Shown: piece by piece, positions 1 to 9,745 of the stretch
How the letters are laid out: each line of letters opens with the position of its first letter
Numbering within the stretch: the stretch's first letter is position 1
Assembly: GCA_964036045.1 (NCBI GenBank)
Contig: OZ038390.1
Span: 33,110,819-33,174,818 of the forward strand
Origin: Eutreptiella sp. 'Long Island Sound 2002'
Lineage: Eukaryota > Euglenozoa > Euglenophyceae > Eutreptiales > Eutreptiaceae
Length of the DNA stretch: 64,000 bases
Direction of reading: 5' to 3'
The notes under the pieces: generated by a model
The model's input: only the letters and a program-made list of their open reading frames with translations
What the model was told of the DNA's origin: nothing
The model's database searches: none
Program-made: the position numbers and the translations under genes

Positions 1-441
1 GGAGTAGGTGCCCTCGGAATCGCATTTTGAGCCATGTAGCCAAACATATGGCCTATTCTTGGTTTGTGGCTGTCGGCAGTTGGAGCTTCTGGGGGCCTTT
101 TTGGGCCGCTTCCGTGGCATATCATGGAGTTAGAGGGCCGCAAAGAGCTCGTTGACACGGGGAAGTCAAGCCGCACGTGGAGTGTACCCACCGTTTCTCT
201 TCGTTTGGCCGTTTTGAATGTGTTCCAGGGCATTTTTGGCCCAAAAATGGCTGTTTTTGGCCCTAAACTGCAGTTTCTGAAACTGAGGTCCGCCACTTGC
301 GAATCCCGTTCCCGGCCGCCACCGTTGAGTTTCTTGCTCAAACTTTGTGTGATTGTACTTCACACCCATAGGTATCATCCACCAAAATTTCACCCGAATC
401 TGAAGCACCACGACGGAATTCTGATTTTTACCCATTTCGCG

Positions 442-493
442 CGTGCTGCTGCTTGCTGCTTGCTGCTGCTGCTTGCTGCTTGCTGCTGCTGCT
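442..493. repeat. CTG / CTTGCTG microsatellite
   Basis: The sequence alternates GCTGCTGCT with GCTTGCTGCT words over about 52 bp, ending in an uninterrupted run of GCT triplets. It is a simple triplet-type repeat. No supported gene covers it. Confidence 0.85.
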
Positions 494-798
494 AAACCTG
501 GTAGGTCCACCCTAGACACTAAAAAGGGTTATAAAACCAAGACTGGTTCCACCAGCTCGGTGACCCTAGCCCTAACCCTAGCCCTGGCTCTCACCCTAGG
601 CTAGGGTCAAAGTGAGTGTTGGGGTCCAAAATGGAGAGCAATAATGTGGCAAAAGCAACCATGAACCTAATTGGGGGGATCTTGTTCAACCCAATCAACA
701 TGGCTGGCATGGCCAAACCAAGTGGCTGCAAAGGTTAGGGTTAGGTTTATGGTGATGGTATGGTTAGAGGAGGGCAAGGGGAGGTAAGGGGAGCCTGT

Positions 799-985
799 GC
801 CCCCCCCCCCCCCCCCAACACCCCAAATCGCCCCACCTGGACCCCCCCCCCCACCACCACCCCGAATTGCCCCACTTGGACCCCCCCCCCCCCCCCCAAC
901 TGACCCTCCCGGAGCCCCCCCCCCCCCCCCCCAGCCCCTCCTATACCCCCCCCCCCATTCGCCCTCCCTGAACCCCCCCCTCAGA

Positions 986-1018
<33 letters not shown>
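799..1018. repeat. C-homopolymer block with a degenerate internal unit
   Basis: Runs of 8 to 30 C are separated by short words such as AATTGCCCCACTTGGA. The repeated words suggest a degenerate unit of about 45 bp whose C tract has expanded. Proline- or glycine-rich open frames on either strand are by-products of the composition. Confidence 0.8.
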
Positions 1019-1112
1019 GGGGCCTCTGGCCAACAGTTAGTTGGGGGGGTAGTTGGCGTCCAGAACCGAGGGGTCGCCCCCCCCGTGACGGCCCTGTGAA
1101 ACCGATTGCAGC

Positions 1113-1166
1113 CCCGTGCAATGCGGAGGCAGGGCACGACCCGTGCAATGCGGAGGCAGGGCACGA
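1113..1166. repeat. 27 bp perfect tandem duplication
   Basis: Two exact adjacent copies of a 27 bp unit starting CCCGTGCAATGCGG lie end to end. No gene is visible over it. Confidence 0.85.
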
Positions 1167-2317
1167 CATTCTCATTTTCAAAATGATGTTACACCCACTA
1201 TCATACACTTGCCCCGAGTTTGTCCCTTTCTGATGCAGTAAGACGTGCAGATGTGGGCCCTGCACCACAACCACGTTGTGGGGACGGCACACATTCTGGT
1301 CTTCCCAGGTGAACCCAAATCTGTGACCGGCGTTTCATGCGACGGGCTCTGAGGGGGCGTTTTCGCACAGCGCACGCACAGCGCCAATTATTATGTTGTT
1401 TATCCCTGGAACACCCCTGAAAACCACCCACCCACAGAAGCATGCTCAATCAATTCAAAACAGCATCGGGGGTGCAGAATTCAGGACCCTGGGACCCGTA
1501 GGAAGCATCAGACCTAGGGGGAAAAAATCCCTGGTGTACCAGCAGGGGCTGTAGGGTGCAGAATTCAGGACCCTGGGACCCATGGCTACCGACTTTTCGC
1601 ACAGCGCGGGCACAGCGCATGGTGCGCCCCCTGAAGCCCTGCAGCGGCAAAAGGGAGCCTGAACATGCGGGCCTCACACAGTCAATGCCATCGCATCGCA
1701 ACCCAAACCCACAGACCTTCACCTGGGTGGGTTTGGGGACCTTCAAGGAACGAGCTGCTGTGCAGGCCCACAACTGATGTCTGAGCCACCACTCAGTGCT
1801 GCCATCATGGGTTATGTCGCGCTCATGACGACAGCTCCCAAGTGGAAACAATTCTCAATCAGCACGCATCCGTGAAACAAAGTCTAATACCAGCCTCTGC
1901 TTTGTTGCTCCGGTGGTGGGAGGGATTGCACTGCGTTTTGGTGCCACTTAGAAGAGAAGTGGGCCAGAATGGGGGCTTATTTGGGGGGTTGCTGATTCTA
2001 GGTGGGTTGACTGGCATGCGGCTAACAAGGTGTGCCCGGTGCGCACACAGCGCCAAACCCCTCCTATTTCCTGGTCACAACAGCTGTGCGCGGATCTACA
2101 CAGCAGCCCAGCGATCACTACCCCTGAGTACCATGGCTCTATCTCAGCGTCCGATCGTTGAGCTCATCGCCGAATGGCCTCGCTGTTGCTAACGACTCCG
2201 ATAGTGCGAGTTTTGTGGGAGGGGACTGACCCCCACAGCCCGACTGCTCCTGATAAACCATACCCTAACCCAAGCCTTCACTAGCCTTGTGAACCCCCCC
2301 CCCTCTATCTCTGCGAG

Positions 2318-3610
2318 CTAATTGTGACAACCGGAGGAGGGCCCTAGGCTGCACAGCAACTGGTGCTTCTTCTCAGGGGCAATGCCCTGGTAGCTTGTAT
2401 TTGCCAGGGTCATCCAGTCGTGCACGCACCGATGCGCAGCCTGAAGCCCCTTTTGCATATACACAACCGCCAGCAGTGCCTCCACCACATCGGCAACCAC
2501 GCGATCGGAGACGCGGTCCCCCTCCAAGCTATGCAACACCAGCCTGGGGACCCCGAGGGCAGCCCCAACCTGCGCCAGCACCCGCCTGCTCACCAGCTCC
2601 CCGTACTGCCTCTTGATCCCCTGCGCCCCCTTCCCCCCCCGCCCCTTGTCCTCCGTGGACAACGTGTACAGATCGAAGGCCACCACCATTCCCAGAATGG
2701 CGTCCCCGTGCCACTCCAGTCGCTCATAGTCCCGGCCCTGGCCCGCACACACCCCCTTCGTGGAGCGGTGGGTGAAGGCCTGCCCCAACATCAGCGGGTG
2801 CGGGAGGTCCAACTGCAGCGCGTCGTGCCACCGCAGCAGGTGCTCCCGGTACCCCATCGGCCACCGCAGGTCCATCCCGAGCGTGTCATCCGCGGCTGCA
2901 GTCCGTGGCTGGGCTGTGACCGGCCCCTGCGCGACCAAAGTGCGCGCCAGTGAACAGGCGGCACCCGCCCGACAGACGGTACAAACCGCCGCCAGCAGAA
3001 CGCGCAGGTCCCGGTCCGCGTCCCGCAGGTGGCAACGGGGGAAGGCGGCCGCCAGTGCGGAGGCGTACGTGGGGCCCATGCGGTGGCTGATGAGTGTGGC
3101 GGTGGCAGTCGACAGCACCCCGGCGCAGGAGGAGTCGTGGGTGCGCCGTACCTCCTCCGTGGCGGCCCACTTGAGGAGCTGGGCACCGAACAGCTCCGCA
3201 TTGTTTGCCTCAGAGCCCCCGGTTTGGAGCAAGGAATCGCACACTGCAAACGCCCGCGCGGGGAGCTGCAGCATCACGAGCGCACGGACGAAGCTTGCGA
3301 AATCCGGTGCAGCGGGCGCCAGCGTCGGTGCGGGTGTGACACTGTCGTGGGAGGAGGTCACAGCCGCAAGGGCTGGGGGTATGCGGTCAACAACGATGGT
3401 GGTGTGTGATTCCACATCAACGGCTGCTAGGGACGCCTCGGGATCGGTGGTGGCGACAGGCTTTGGTGGGAACCCAATCTTCAGGGACTGCAAGGGGACC
3501 GGGATGTCAGTCTTGGCAGCCAAGTCTTCTTGCAAAGTGCGGAGGGTGGCGGTGGCGCCGAGCGCAAGGGCCCCACAACCGGAGGGACATCGGTAGCGAA
3601 TATTAATCAT
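2318..3610 (-). CDS. Ubiquitin-like domain / ribonuclease III fusion protein
   Basis: A 430-codon single-exon frame. Residues 1-76 resemble the N-terminal ubiquitin-like domain of OTU1/YOD1 deubiquitinases, with a LQSLKIGFPPKP core and a closing TTIVVD strand. Residues about 100-230 are Ala/Leu/Cys-rich, probably helical, and unrecognised. Residues about 272-405 form a class I RNase III domain: the signature ERLEWHGDAILG has Glu299 and Asp303, and DVVEALL has Asp374 and Glu377. All four metal-binding acidic residues of RNase III are therefore kept, so double-stranded RNA cleavage is plausible; this argues against the non-catalytic mitoribosomal relatives. His replaces the usual Leu in the LGD motif. 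No dsRNA-binding domain follows in this exon, which ends about 25 residues after the catalytic domain; a further exon cannot be excluded. The start is the first Met, where the ubiquitin-like fold begins. No organelle-targeting peptide is obvious. The RNase III call is firm; the UBL call is probable. Confidence 0.82.
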   Translation of the reverse strand: MINIRYRCPSGCGALALGATATLRTLQEDLAAKTDIPVPLQSLKIGFPPKPVATTDPEASLAAVDVESHTTIVVDRIPPALAAVTSSHDSVTPAPTLAPAAPDFASFVRALVMLQLPARAFAVCDSLLQTGGSEANNAELFGAQLLKWAATEEVRRTHDSSCAGVLSTATATLISHRMGPTYASALAAAFPRCHLRDADRDLRVLLAAVCTVCRAGAACSLARTLVAQGPVTAQPRTAAADDTLGMDLRWPMGYREHLLRWHDALQLDLPHPLMLGQAFTHRSTKGVCAGQGRDYERLEWHGDAILGMVVAFDLYTLSTEDKGRGGKGAQGIKRQYGELVSRRVLAQVGAALGVPRLVLHSLEGDRVSDRVVADVVEALLAVVYMQKGLQAAHRCVHDWMTLANTSYQGIAPEKKHQLLCSLGPSSGCHN

Positions 3611-3714
3611 GGCTTTCAGAATGGGAGAAAAGGATGGGGGGGCTGCCTGCTCCTCAATGCAAGCAGTACCGACAATGACCCTATGGAAGAAGAGCCCAAA
3701 AGACCATGATACCC

Positions 3715-4085
3715 CAGCAAATCGTCAAGCCAATGCAAGGCATGGCTGGCATGGCATGGCATCGTTTGGTAGGGTGTGCGTGTGCCCTATTATCTGTGTC
3801 TCATTTTGGAGGCCATTTAGCCCAAAAAGTGAGCTGAACGTACCCGTCAAAATTTTTGTGCACATACGTGTTGGCCACTGCATAATTATCATTGATACAA
3901 AAAATAGGGGCTGCAGGGCTCAATTTGAGAAAGAGGGGCCTGTCCGGATGGCACTGGGGTCAACATATGTCTGAGACGGTCTAGATGCAACACCTTTCCC
4001 CACACACGTGCGTGCTCGCTCGCCTCACCTCGCCAAGCCAAGGCAAGACATGGCTGGCATGGGATGGCATGGCATGGGTTGGCAT
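3715..4085 (+). repeat. Satellite-like repeat, left copy
   Basis: The unit has a part X (about 3735-3915, rich in CATGGCATGG words) and a part Y (about 3915-4050), and then begins another X. The same sequence occurs in reverse complement at 5490-5900 as X-Y-X, so the family is a tandem unit of about 330 bp. The two blocks are inverted relative to each other, about 1.4 kb apart. Open frames across it are not conserved between copies. Confidence 0.75.
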
Positions 4086-4330
4086 CCCCCTTCCCCAGAT
4101 GTTGTCACTTCGCATCTACAACATACCAACACTGTCTACAATTAGTAGACTGCGTCTACTTGGGGCAAACAGTGTCTATAGACTGCAGACCGCCACCCCC
4201 CCCCCCCCCAACACACACCTCCAATTTCTGGTGGGGCGATTTCCTGCGATTAACGTGGTGATCCCACGTGTGGGACGTAGGGTAATGTTCTGGCACCACG
4301 GTTTGTAAACCTCAGGTTTGCAAACGGGAG

Positions 4331-4352
4331 AGGTAAAGGTAAAGGTAAAGTG
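4331..4352. repeat. Short GGTAAA tandem repeat
   Basis: Three to four copies of GGTAAA follow one another, just upstream of the gene-poor stretch before the 82 bp repeat. Confidence 0.7.
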
Positions 4353-4435
4353 CTCGGGCGATCTCCGAACTCCAGCGTATCAGTGATCCCTACCTGTCCC
4401 AAGGCGCAGCACCCTACAGCACACTACATCAGTCT

Positions 4436-4770
4436 TCAAAATAGTTGCAACTCCGGAACCGTGAATTCGCGGGACACATAGAGAGCCACTGTATCGTACA
4501 GTGCATAGAAGTCCCAGTGGGGAGCGTGCCCTCGCTCACACGAGCACACGACACAGGCGTTCTTGTACCTCGGTCCTGCCTCAGCCGCCTGGCACCGCAA
4601 GACATCACAGTACAGCACTTGCAATGTGTACGGGCCACCCTGCCCCAACGCCCGAGGCGGCACGCGCATGGACAGATCCGTGACCCAGGGTAGCGTGGCA
4701 CCAGGCACCACACACAGTAACCAGAGATCAACACAGAGAGCAACGCAGTGAAAAGCTGGCTCGACATCTT
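4436..4770 (-). CDS. Possible exon of a cysteine-containing secreted protein, unrecognised
   Basis: One minus-strand frame starts with a signal-peptide-like stretch (MSSQLFTALLSVLISGYC) near 4767. A neighbouring frame, open from about 4770 to 4436, reads as a soluble, Cys- and aromatic-rich segment ending in YVSREFTVPELQLF before a stop. The two are offset by one frame, so a single intact product is not shown; an intron or a frameshift would be needed. The composition looks more protein-like than the surrounding repeats, but I recognise no family. It lies between the two inverted satellite blocks. Confidence 0.3.
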
Positions 4771-4833
4771 ATCCTGTCCCCGCCAATTGACCACTGGTAC
4801 CGTTGTGTCGTGTGGTTCGTGTAGTGATGTCCT

Positions 4834-5135
4834 GCTTGGCTCGCCGAATGCCCGAGAAGGACACCGTAACGCCGGGACTGCTGTGATTGGTGGCCTGTGG
4901 TGTGGAGCACGTCCAGCTTGGCTCGCCGAATGCCCGAGAAGGACACCGTAACGCCGGGACTGCTGTGATTGGTGGCCTGTGGTGTGGAGCACGTCCAGCT
5001 TGGCTCGCCGAATGCCCGAGAAGGACACCGTAATGCCGGGACTGCTGTGATTGGTGACCCGTTCGATGAAGCAAGTCCAGCTTGGCTCGCCGAATGCCCG
5101 AAGAGGGCACCGTAACGCCGGGACCGCTGTGAGAA
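4834..5135. repeat. 82 bp minisatellite, about 3.7 copies
   Basis: Units start at 4834, 4916, 4998 and 5080 with GCTTGGCTCGCCGAATGCCC. Copies 1 and 2 are nearly identical; copies 3 and 4 carry several changes. The spacing is exactly 82 bp. It has the same period as, but no visible sequence link to, the 82 bp array at 42.2-45.4 kb. Confidence 0.9.
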
Positions 5136-5489
5136 AACGCACAGTCAACACATACCCCGCCCTACCCCAACAGGCTCACCCTCAGGTCCCTAAACCTGCC
5201 ACACGTCATTCTCCCCCCCGCCTTGTGTTTACCCACCCACTGGCGGTGATCAGCCCTTACTGGCTCGCGGAACGCCCTATGAGACGTCCTATCGCCTTCA
5301 GGCCCACCTGCTCTCTGGTTTTTTCGGTACTGGTATGTTCCAACGTTTGTACACCCCTTCCACCTGGGTACGCGTGGCTGTTACGCCCATGTCCCTTGGT
5401 TTGCCACGCCATTCTCAAAGGCGACAGGGCGCTGCCGAGCGGTGTTGGTCCCGCAGACAGTGCAAACGGGAGAGAAGGAATGTGCTCTA

Positions 5490-5900
5490 TGGGCCCTGCA
5501 GCCCCTATTTTTTCATCAACCATAATTATGCAGTGCCGTATGTGCACAAAAAGTTTGACGGGTACGTTCGGCTCACTTTTTGGGGTAAATCGCCCCCAAA
5601 ATAGGACACGGATGATAAGGCACAAGCACACCCTACCAAACCATGCCGTGCCATCCCATGCCAGCCATGCCATACCTTGCCTTATCTTGGCGAGGCGAGG
5701 TGAGCGACCGCGTGTGTGTGTGGGGAAAGGTGTTGCATCGAGACCGTCTCAAATATGTATTGACCCCACAACCATCCGGACAGGCCCCTCCTTCTCAAAA
5801 TTGAGCCCCGTGTCCCCAATTCTTTGATCAACCATAATTATGCAATGGTCAACACGTATGTGCACCAGAAGTTTGACAGGTACACTCAACTCACTGCGCC
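5490..5900 (-). repeat. Satellite-like repeat, right (inverted) copy
   Basis: Reverse complement of the 3715-4085 block. In that orientation it reads a partial X (5900-5835), Y (5835-5675), and X again (5660-5490), which shows that the family is a tandem unit of about 330 bp. Shared words include TGCATAATTATGGTTGAT and CACCTTTCCCCACACAC. Confidence 0.75.
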
Positions 5901-8900
5901 CCCTTCTCAACATGCAGACACGCCACGCCCTCTGAAACCCCTAAATTTCGATGAAAATGCTGAGTGCGGCGAAATAGTGGGGTCAGTGTTGTCGCGCGCG
6001 CACCCCGCCGGCACCATGCCTCCGCTTCCCCATGGGGAACGCTTCCTACACACCGCACGTGTGCCGCAGGTAATTAGCTTCAATGTACATTGTCCAAGAA
6101 ATTTACATCGGAACAAAAAGATCCCTCGAATCAAACAACTTGCATGATGACATGTGTGCCCTCTGTTATGCCATGCCATGAAGTGGTCCACAACTTTCTT
6201 CCATCCCACGGTACCATCGCGCATTGTCATTGACCATGCGATAGCTTCCTGTACTTGGTCTAGACTAGGGGTGAAAGAGATGTTGCGTGCAACGGGTCTT
6301 TCCCGGATTTACTTTTGGTGCTGTGTGGGCTCGTCCGAGGGGTAGTCACTCATGTGTGTTGAAGAGTGCTAGAAGGGGGAATTGGTAACTGAGCAACAAG
6401 AAGGGGAGGGAAATGTAACCCTACTCTCCAAAGTGTGGGAGTCCATCACCCCAACTGGAGGGGCCACACCGAAACGTGGGAGCCCATCACTACTTGACCA
6501 CTACTATCTTGTGGGCCCATACCGCATTGGGTACGGAATCAAGTGCACAATTTGTGAAAGAAAGGGGCCCAAAAAAGAAAATGTAGCAATAGAAAAGTGC
6601 TGTGTGGGCGGTACACAGTATGTAGAAAATGTGTGTATGTGTGCTGCACTATTCTGCTCGCATTCTGGGATAATTACCCAAATTGCGCACCGTAGGACAC
6701 ACCGCAGGGTGCGCCACAGGCGCTGCAGGGGAAGTGTTCCCATGTACATCATGCCATGACTAATCCAAGAAGGTCAACACCACTGACAGCAGAAACAACC
6801 AGGGAAAAAATATTTTATTTCTGCAATTTTTTTCTGCGGAATTCAGTTTTATGGCGCTGGTTTTGGTTGAATGAATCAACGGTCTTTTTGTGCATGTGTT
6901 CTTTTGCATTTGGCCTCCTTTTGCGGGGGCAGTATGCTTCATTCATTTTGGTGCCACTGAAAAGGATCTGGGGTACCTTGGACTCTGGGATTGCAGTCCA
7001 TAGCATAGACAAACACCAACAGGCAAGAGTAGCGGATGATTCATATCTACCAGTTTTTCAACAAGCCAGTGGTAAATTCGTCCATGGTAGTGCTCATGGT
7101 ACATGAAATGCTGAAACACCAATGCAAATTGCAACATGGCCCAATCACTTTTTCACAAAACCAGTTTGTAAATTCGTCGATAATAGTGCACATGGCACAT
7201 CAAATGCTCAAACAATGGCACAGAAAGCGCTGTAAAAGCAATACAGCACTGTAGAGGGCTGCGAAACAAACCCTCACCTGTGCGCAATTTGCAATTTGGC
7301 CCTAGGCACAGAAAGGCAGAGCATGCAATTGCCATCCTGTTGGAATTGTTAAGAGCGGTACTGGAGCAAGGGCTTTGGCTAGCCCTGAAACAGAATGGAC
7401 TGCAGCTCCCCAGGGCGTTGGCGAGCCGAAGGTTTCATTCCACCACCAACCAAGGTGAAAGGCTTTGGCTAGCCCATAAATGTTCATAAAAGCACAGGAC
7501 AAAGATACCATACCACTTGGACCAATGATTGCACATTGCCTAATAGTGAAGCAAAGAGGGCAACGAAGAAAAGGGATGCACCATACAGCACAAGTGTGTT
7601 GAAGTCAGAAAGGGGGTGCAGGGGCAAAAAATCAATTTTGTGCGATGTTTTATGGCGGATTTTATTGTTGCAAAGGGCATGCAGATGAAACTTGCTTTTT
7701 TTTGGCATCTTTTTTTTTGCGGTAAAACAACACCATATGCCGGGAATCAATTATATTTGCAAATAGTGAATATTGGCACGGTACCAGCCAACCGATGTCG
7801 TTCGACCATCGTCCGCTTTCCCAATGGGTCTCCATCCCCCAACCCAGCCTGAGGGTTGCGGTCAAATATATACAGGGAACGTGGGAAGGTGGGCTGCGGA
7901 GGGACGTCTCTAGTGTCCCAGAGTGGCCGGTACTCGGGCAGCACAACCCCAACCGTCGATCTGCGCCAATCACCTGCCGACCGCGGTCGGTTGCTTGGTG
8001 GCTGCAGAACGCCAGCCACCTTCGGGCATCACCCATACAACGCTCCCTCGGGCGTCACCAATGCAGTGCCACCCGGAACCATGTTGAATGCACTCAACCT
8101 GCATATACCTCCTCCTGTGATGTCCTTTGTGGCAGTTGCCGTATGCTACACCAATCCAAGGCCAAGAGTCCAGGGTCAGGGCGACATTCATGGGGAGACG
8201 ACTGCAGGCACATCCGGAGGGAGGGGGGAGGCGGTCCTTGTACGAAGGGCGTGTGCTCTGCGCCGCAGCATGTGTGTCGGTCAAGGCACAGGGTTTGGGG
8301 GGGGGGGGGGGTGCCATAAAGACTGAACGACCATGCCGGTCTTGGGGAGGCAGCGGGGAGGGTCGGGGTGGGGGGGGGGGGGTCAGACTAATTAGTTGGA
8401 TCCAGAAGAAGTGCAACGACAAATATGAGAGAATCAGCAGTAATTGCATCAGTAAGGCAATGCATGGATGGATGAAGGGCTGAATGGAGTGCTGCTTCAC
8501 TCTCCAAGACAGACACATCTCACGCCCAGACAAGGCAGCACAGGACAAGAAGAGTAAAGAGGGTGCACAATCCAATTAGGCCTCAGAAGGCAAAGGATGG
8601 ATGGAAAAGGGGTCTAGGGGCGGTTCAGTGCGCAGGGTCTGGGGGCTGTGCTGGTGAGGACTCACGGTCTGGAGGGGCCATGTATGTGTGCGGGAGGTCT
8701 ATGGGTCAACACAGGGCCGGTGAATGTGCGCACACGACCACCGCTGCGGCATCGGGCCTCAAGGAAACTCCACCTCATTGCAACACCATTCAATATTGGG
8801 CGAGGAGCGCAGGGCACTGGTGCCTTTTCGCCAAACCACTTTGGAGCGCCTGCTCTGAATCCAAATCGGGGCCGCCGTGCATTAGGAGGGGGGGGGGATA

Positions 8901-9580
8901 CATGGCAGCGACACAGGTTTCCATCAGACGAATGGGCCCCCTTTCCGAGGCGCTGTGAGCACATACCCTGCGTGTGGGACCTTGTCGGCCTCCCACATGC
9001 ACAGCGCAGCAAGGGTTGCATCACCTCATCCCCAGGAATACAGGAATGAAAGGGGAGGCTATTCCACTCAATTGGTGCCCCAATGATGTGGGAAGCATGT
9101 AGATTGCCCCTCTGCCTTGCATGCCCGGCATAGGCCCTCCTTATCTGGCCCGTTCCCCCGGTCTACGTTCGGGGGGGGGGGGGGCATCACAGCGCTCGCT
9201 GCTGGGTGGTGCGTTGCCGTGCTCTCTGTCCTTCATGTTCTTGCGGACAGCCCTTTACGATCCCCCCCCCCTCCCCTTCCTCCGGCAGCGGCCAGGTTTA
9301 TCAGTTGTCCCCTCACCGCTCACCCCCAGCGGGTTGTTGGTTGAGCATCCCCAGCAGGTGGTGACGGGGCAAACCCGCCAAATAGATTGAGCGATCCACG
9401 GCCCCGAGGGTCTCTCCCGGTCCTGACTGCCACTCCTCGTTGCTGCTCGTACGGCACCCCCCCCCCCCCCTTGTGCACAACAATGCCCCACAGCCACCAT
9501 CCAGTCCACACGGCACATAGCACTTTGGTTGTAGCTGGGGCACTCACTGGCGCTCCTTCCCATTCTGCTCCCGCTCCCGA
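5901..9580. other. Gene-free stretch with small repeats
   Basis: I find no supported gene in 3.7 kb. It holds two degenerate copies of the 41 bp repeat also found near 51.9 kb (about 6437-6490), a diverged 96 bp tandem duplication (about 7060-7225), and G or C runs near 8290, 8370, 8890, 9170 and 9460. Composition is more AT-rich between 6.4 and 7.8 kb. Confidence 0.5.
7060..7225. repeat. Diverged 96 bp tandem duplication
   Basis: TAAATTCGTC recurs at 7073 and 7169, followed in both copies by similar CATGGTACATGAAATGCT / CATGGCACATCAAATGCT words. About a fifth of positions differ, so the duplication is old. Confidence 0.6.
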
Positions 9581-9745
9581 TCACGGCAGCGGTTCTGTGC
9601 TGTCCCATTCATCCATGTGCTTGCGGCGAACCGGTCCCTTTACTTTCCCCCCAACCTCGTCCTCGTTTGGCAAATCCTGCACGTCATCGATGTCCAGTTC
9701 CATGTTGTGGTTGGCATCCAGCTCCTTGAATGCATCATAGCAATG
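9581..9745 (-). CDS. TPK channel terminal EF-hand exon, version B (duplicated)
   Basis: A second copy of the EF-hand exon, again with a good acceptor (GCATTCCCAG) in phase 0. Its EF-hand differs from version A by Arg to Glu (CYDAFKELDANHNMELDIDD) and by silent changes. The tail is different: NEDEVGGKVKGPVRRKHMDE followed by an acidic end, stopping at 9581. The frame, the acceptor and the calcium-binding residues are all kept, so it is more likely an alternative last exon than a dead copy. Confidence 0.75.
   Translation of the reverse strand, partial: HCYDAFKELDANHNMELDIDDVQDLPNEDEVGGKVKGPVRRKHMDEWDSTEPLP

Larger units (their letters stand above)
1..2317. other. Gene-free, repeat-rich left edge
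   Basis: I see no convincing gene here; the open frames run through C tracts or simple repeats. The stretch holds a CTG/CTTGCTG tract, a C-tract block, a 27 bp tandem duplication and a 28 bp repeat (1469-1497 and 1554-1581). A short motif built on GCACAGCGC recurs near 1370, 1600 and 2040. Telomere-like CCCTAA/CCCTAG words near 565-600 are too few and irregular to be a telomere. Confidence 0.6.

Noticed and set aside
565-610. Telomeric repeats at the window's left edge
   Set aside because: Only a few irregular CCCTAA/CCCTAG words are present, with no run of a constant unit.
797-1164. Proline-rich or glycine-rich proteins on the two strands
   Set aside because: They are translations of C homopolymers and have no conserved start or neighbouring exons.
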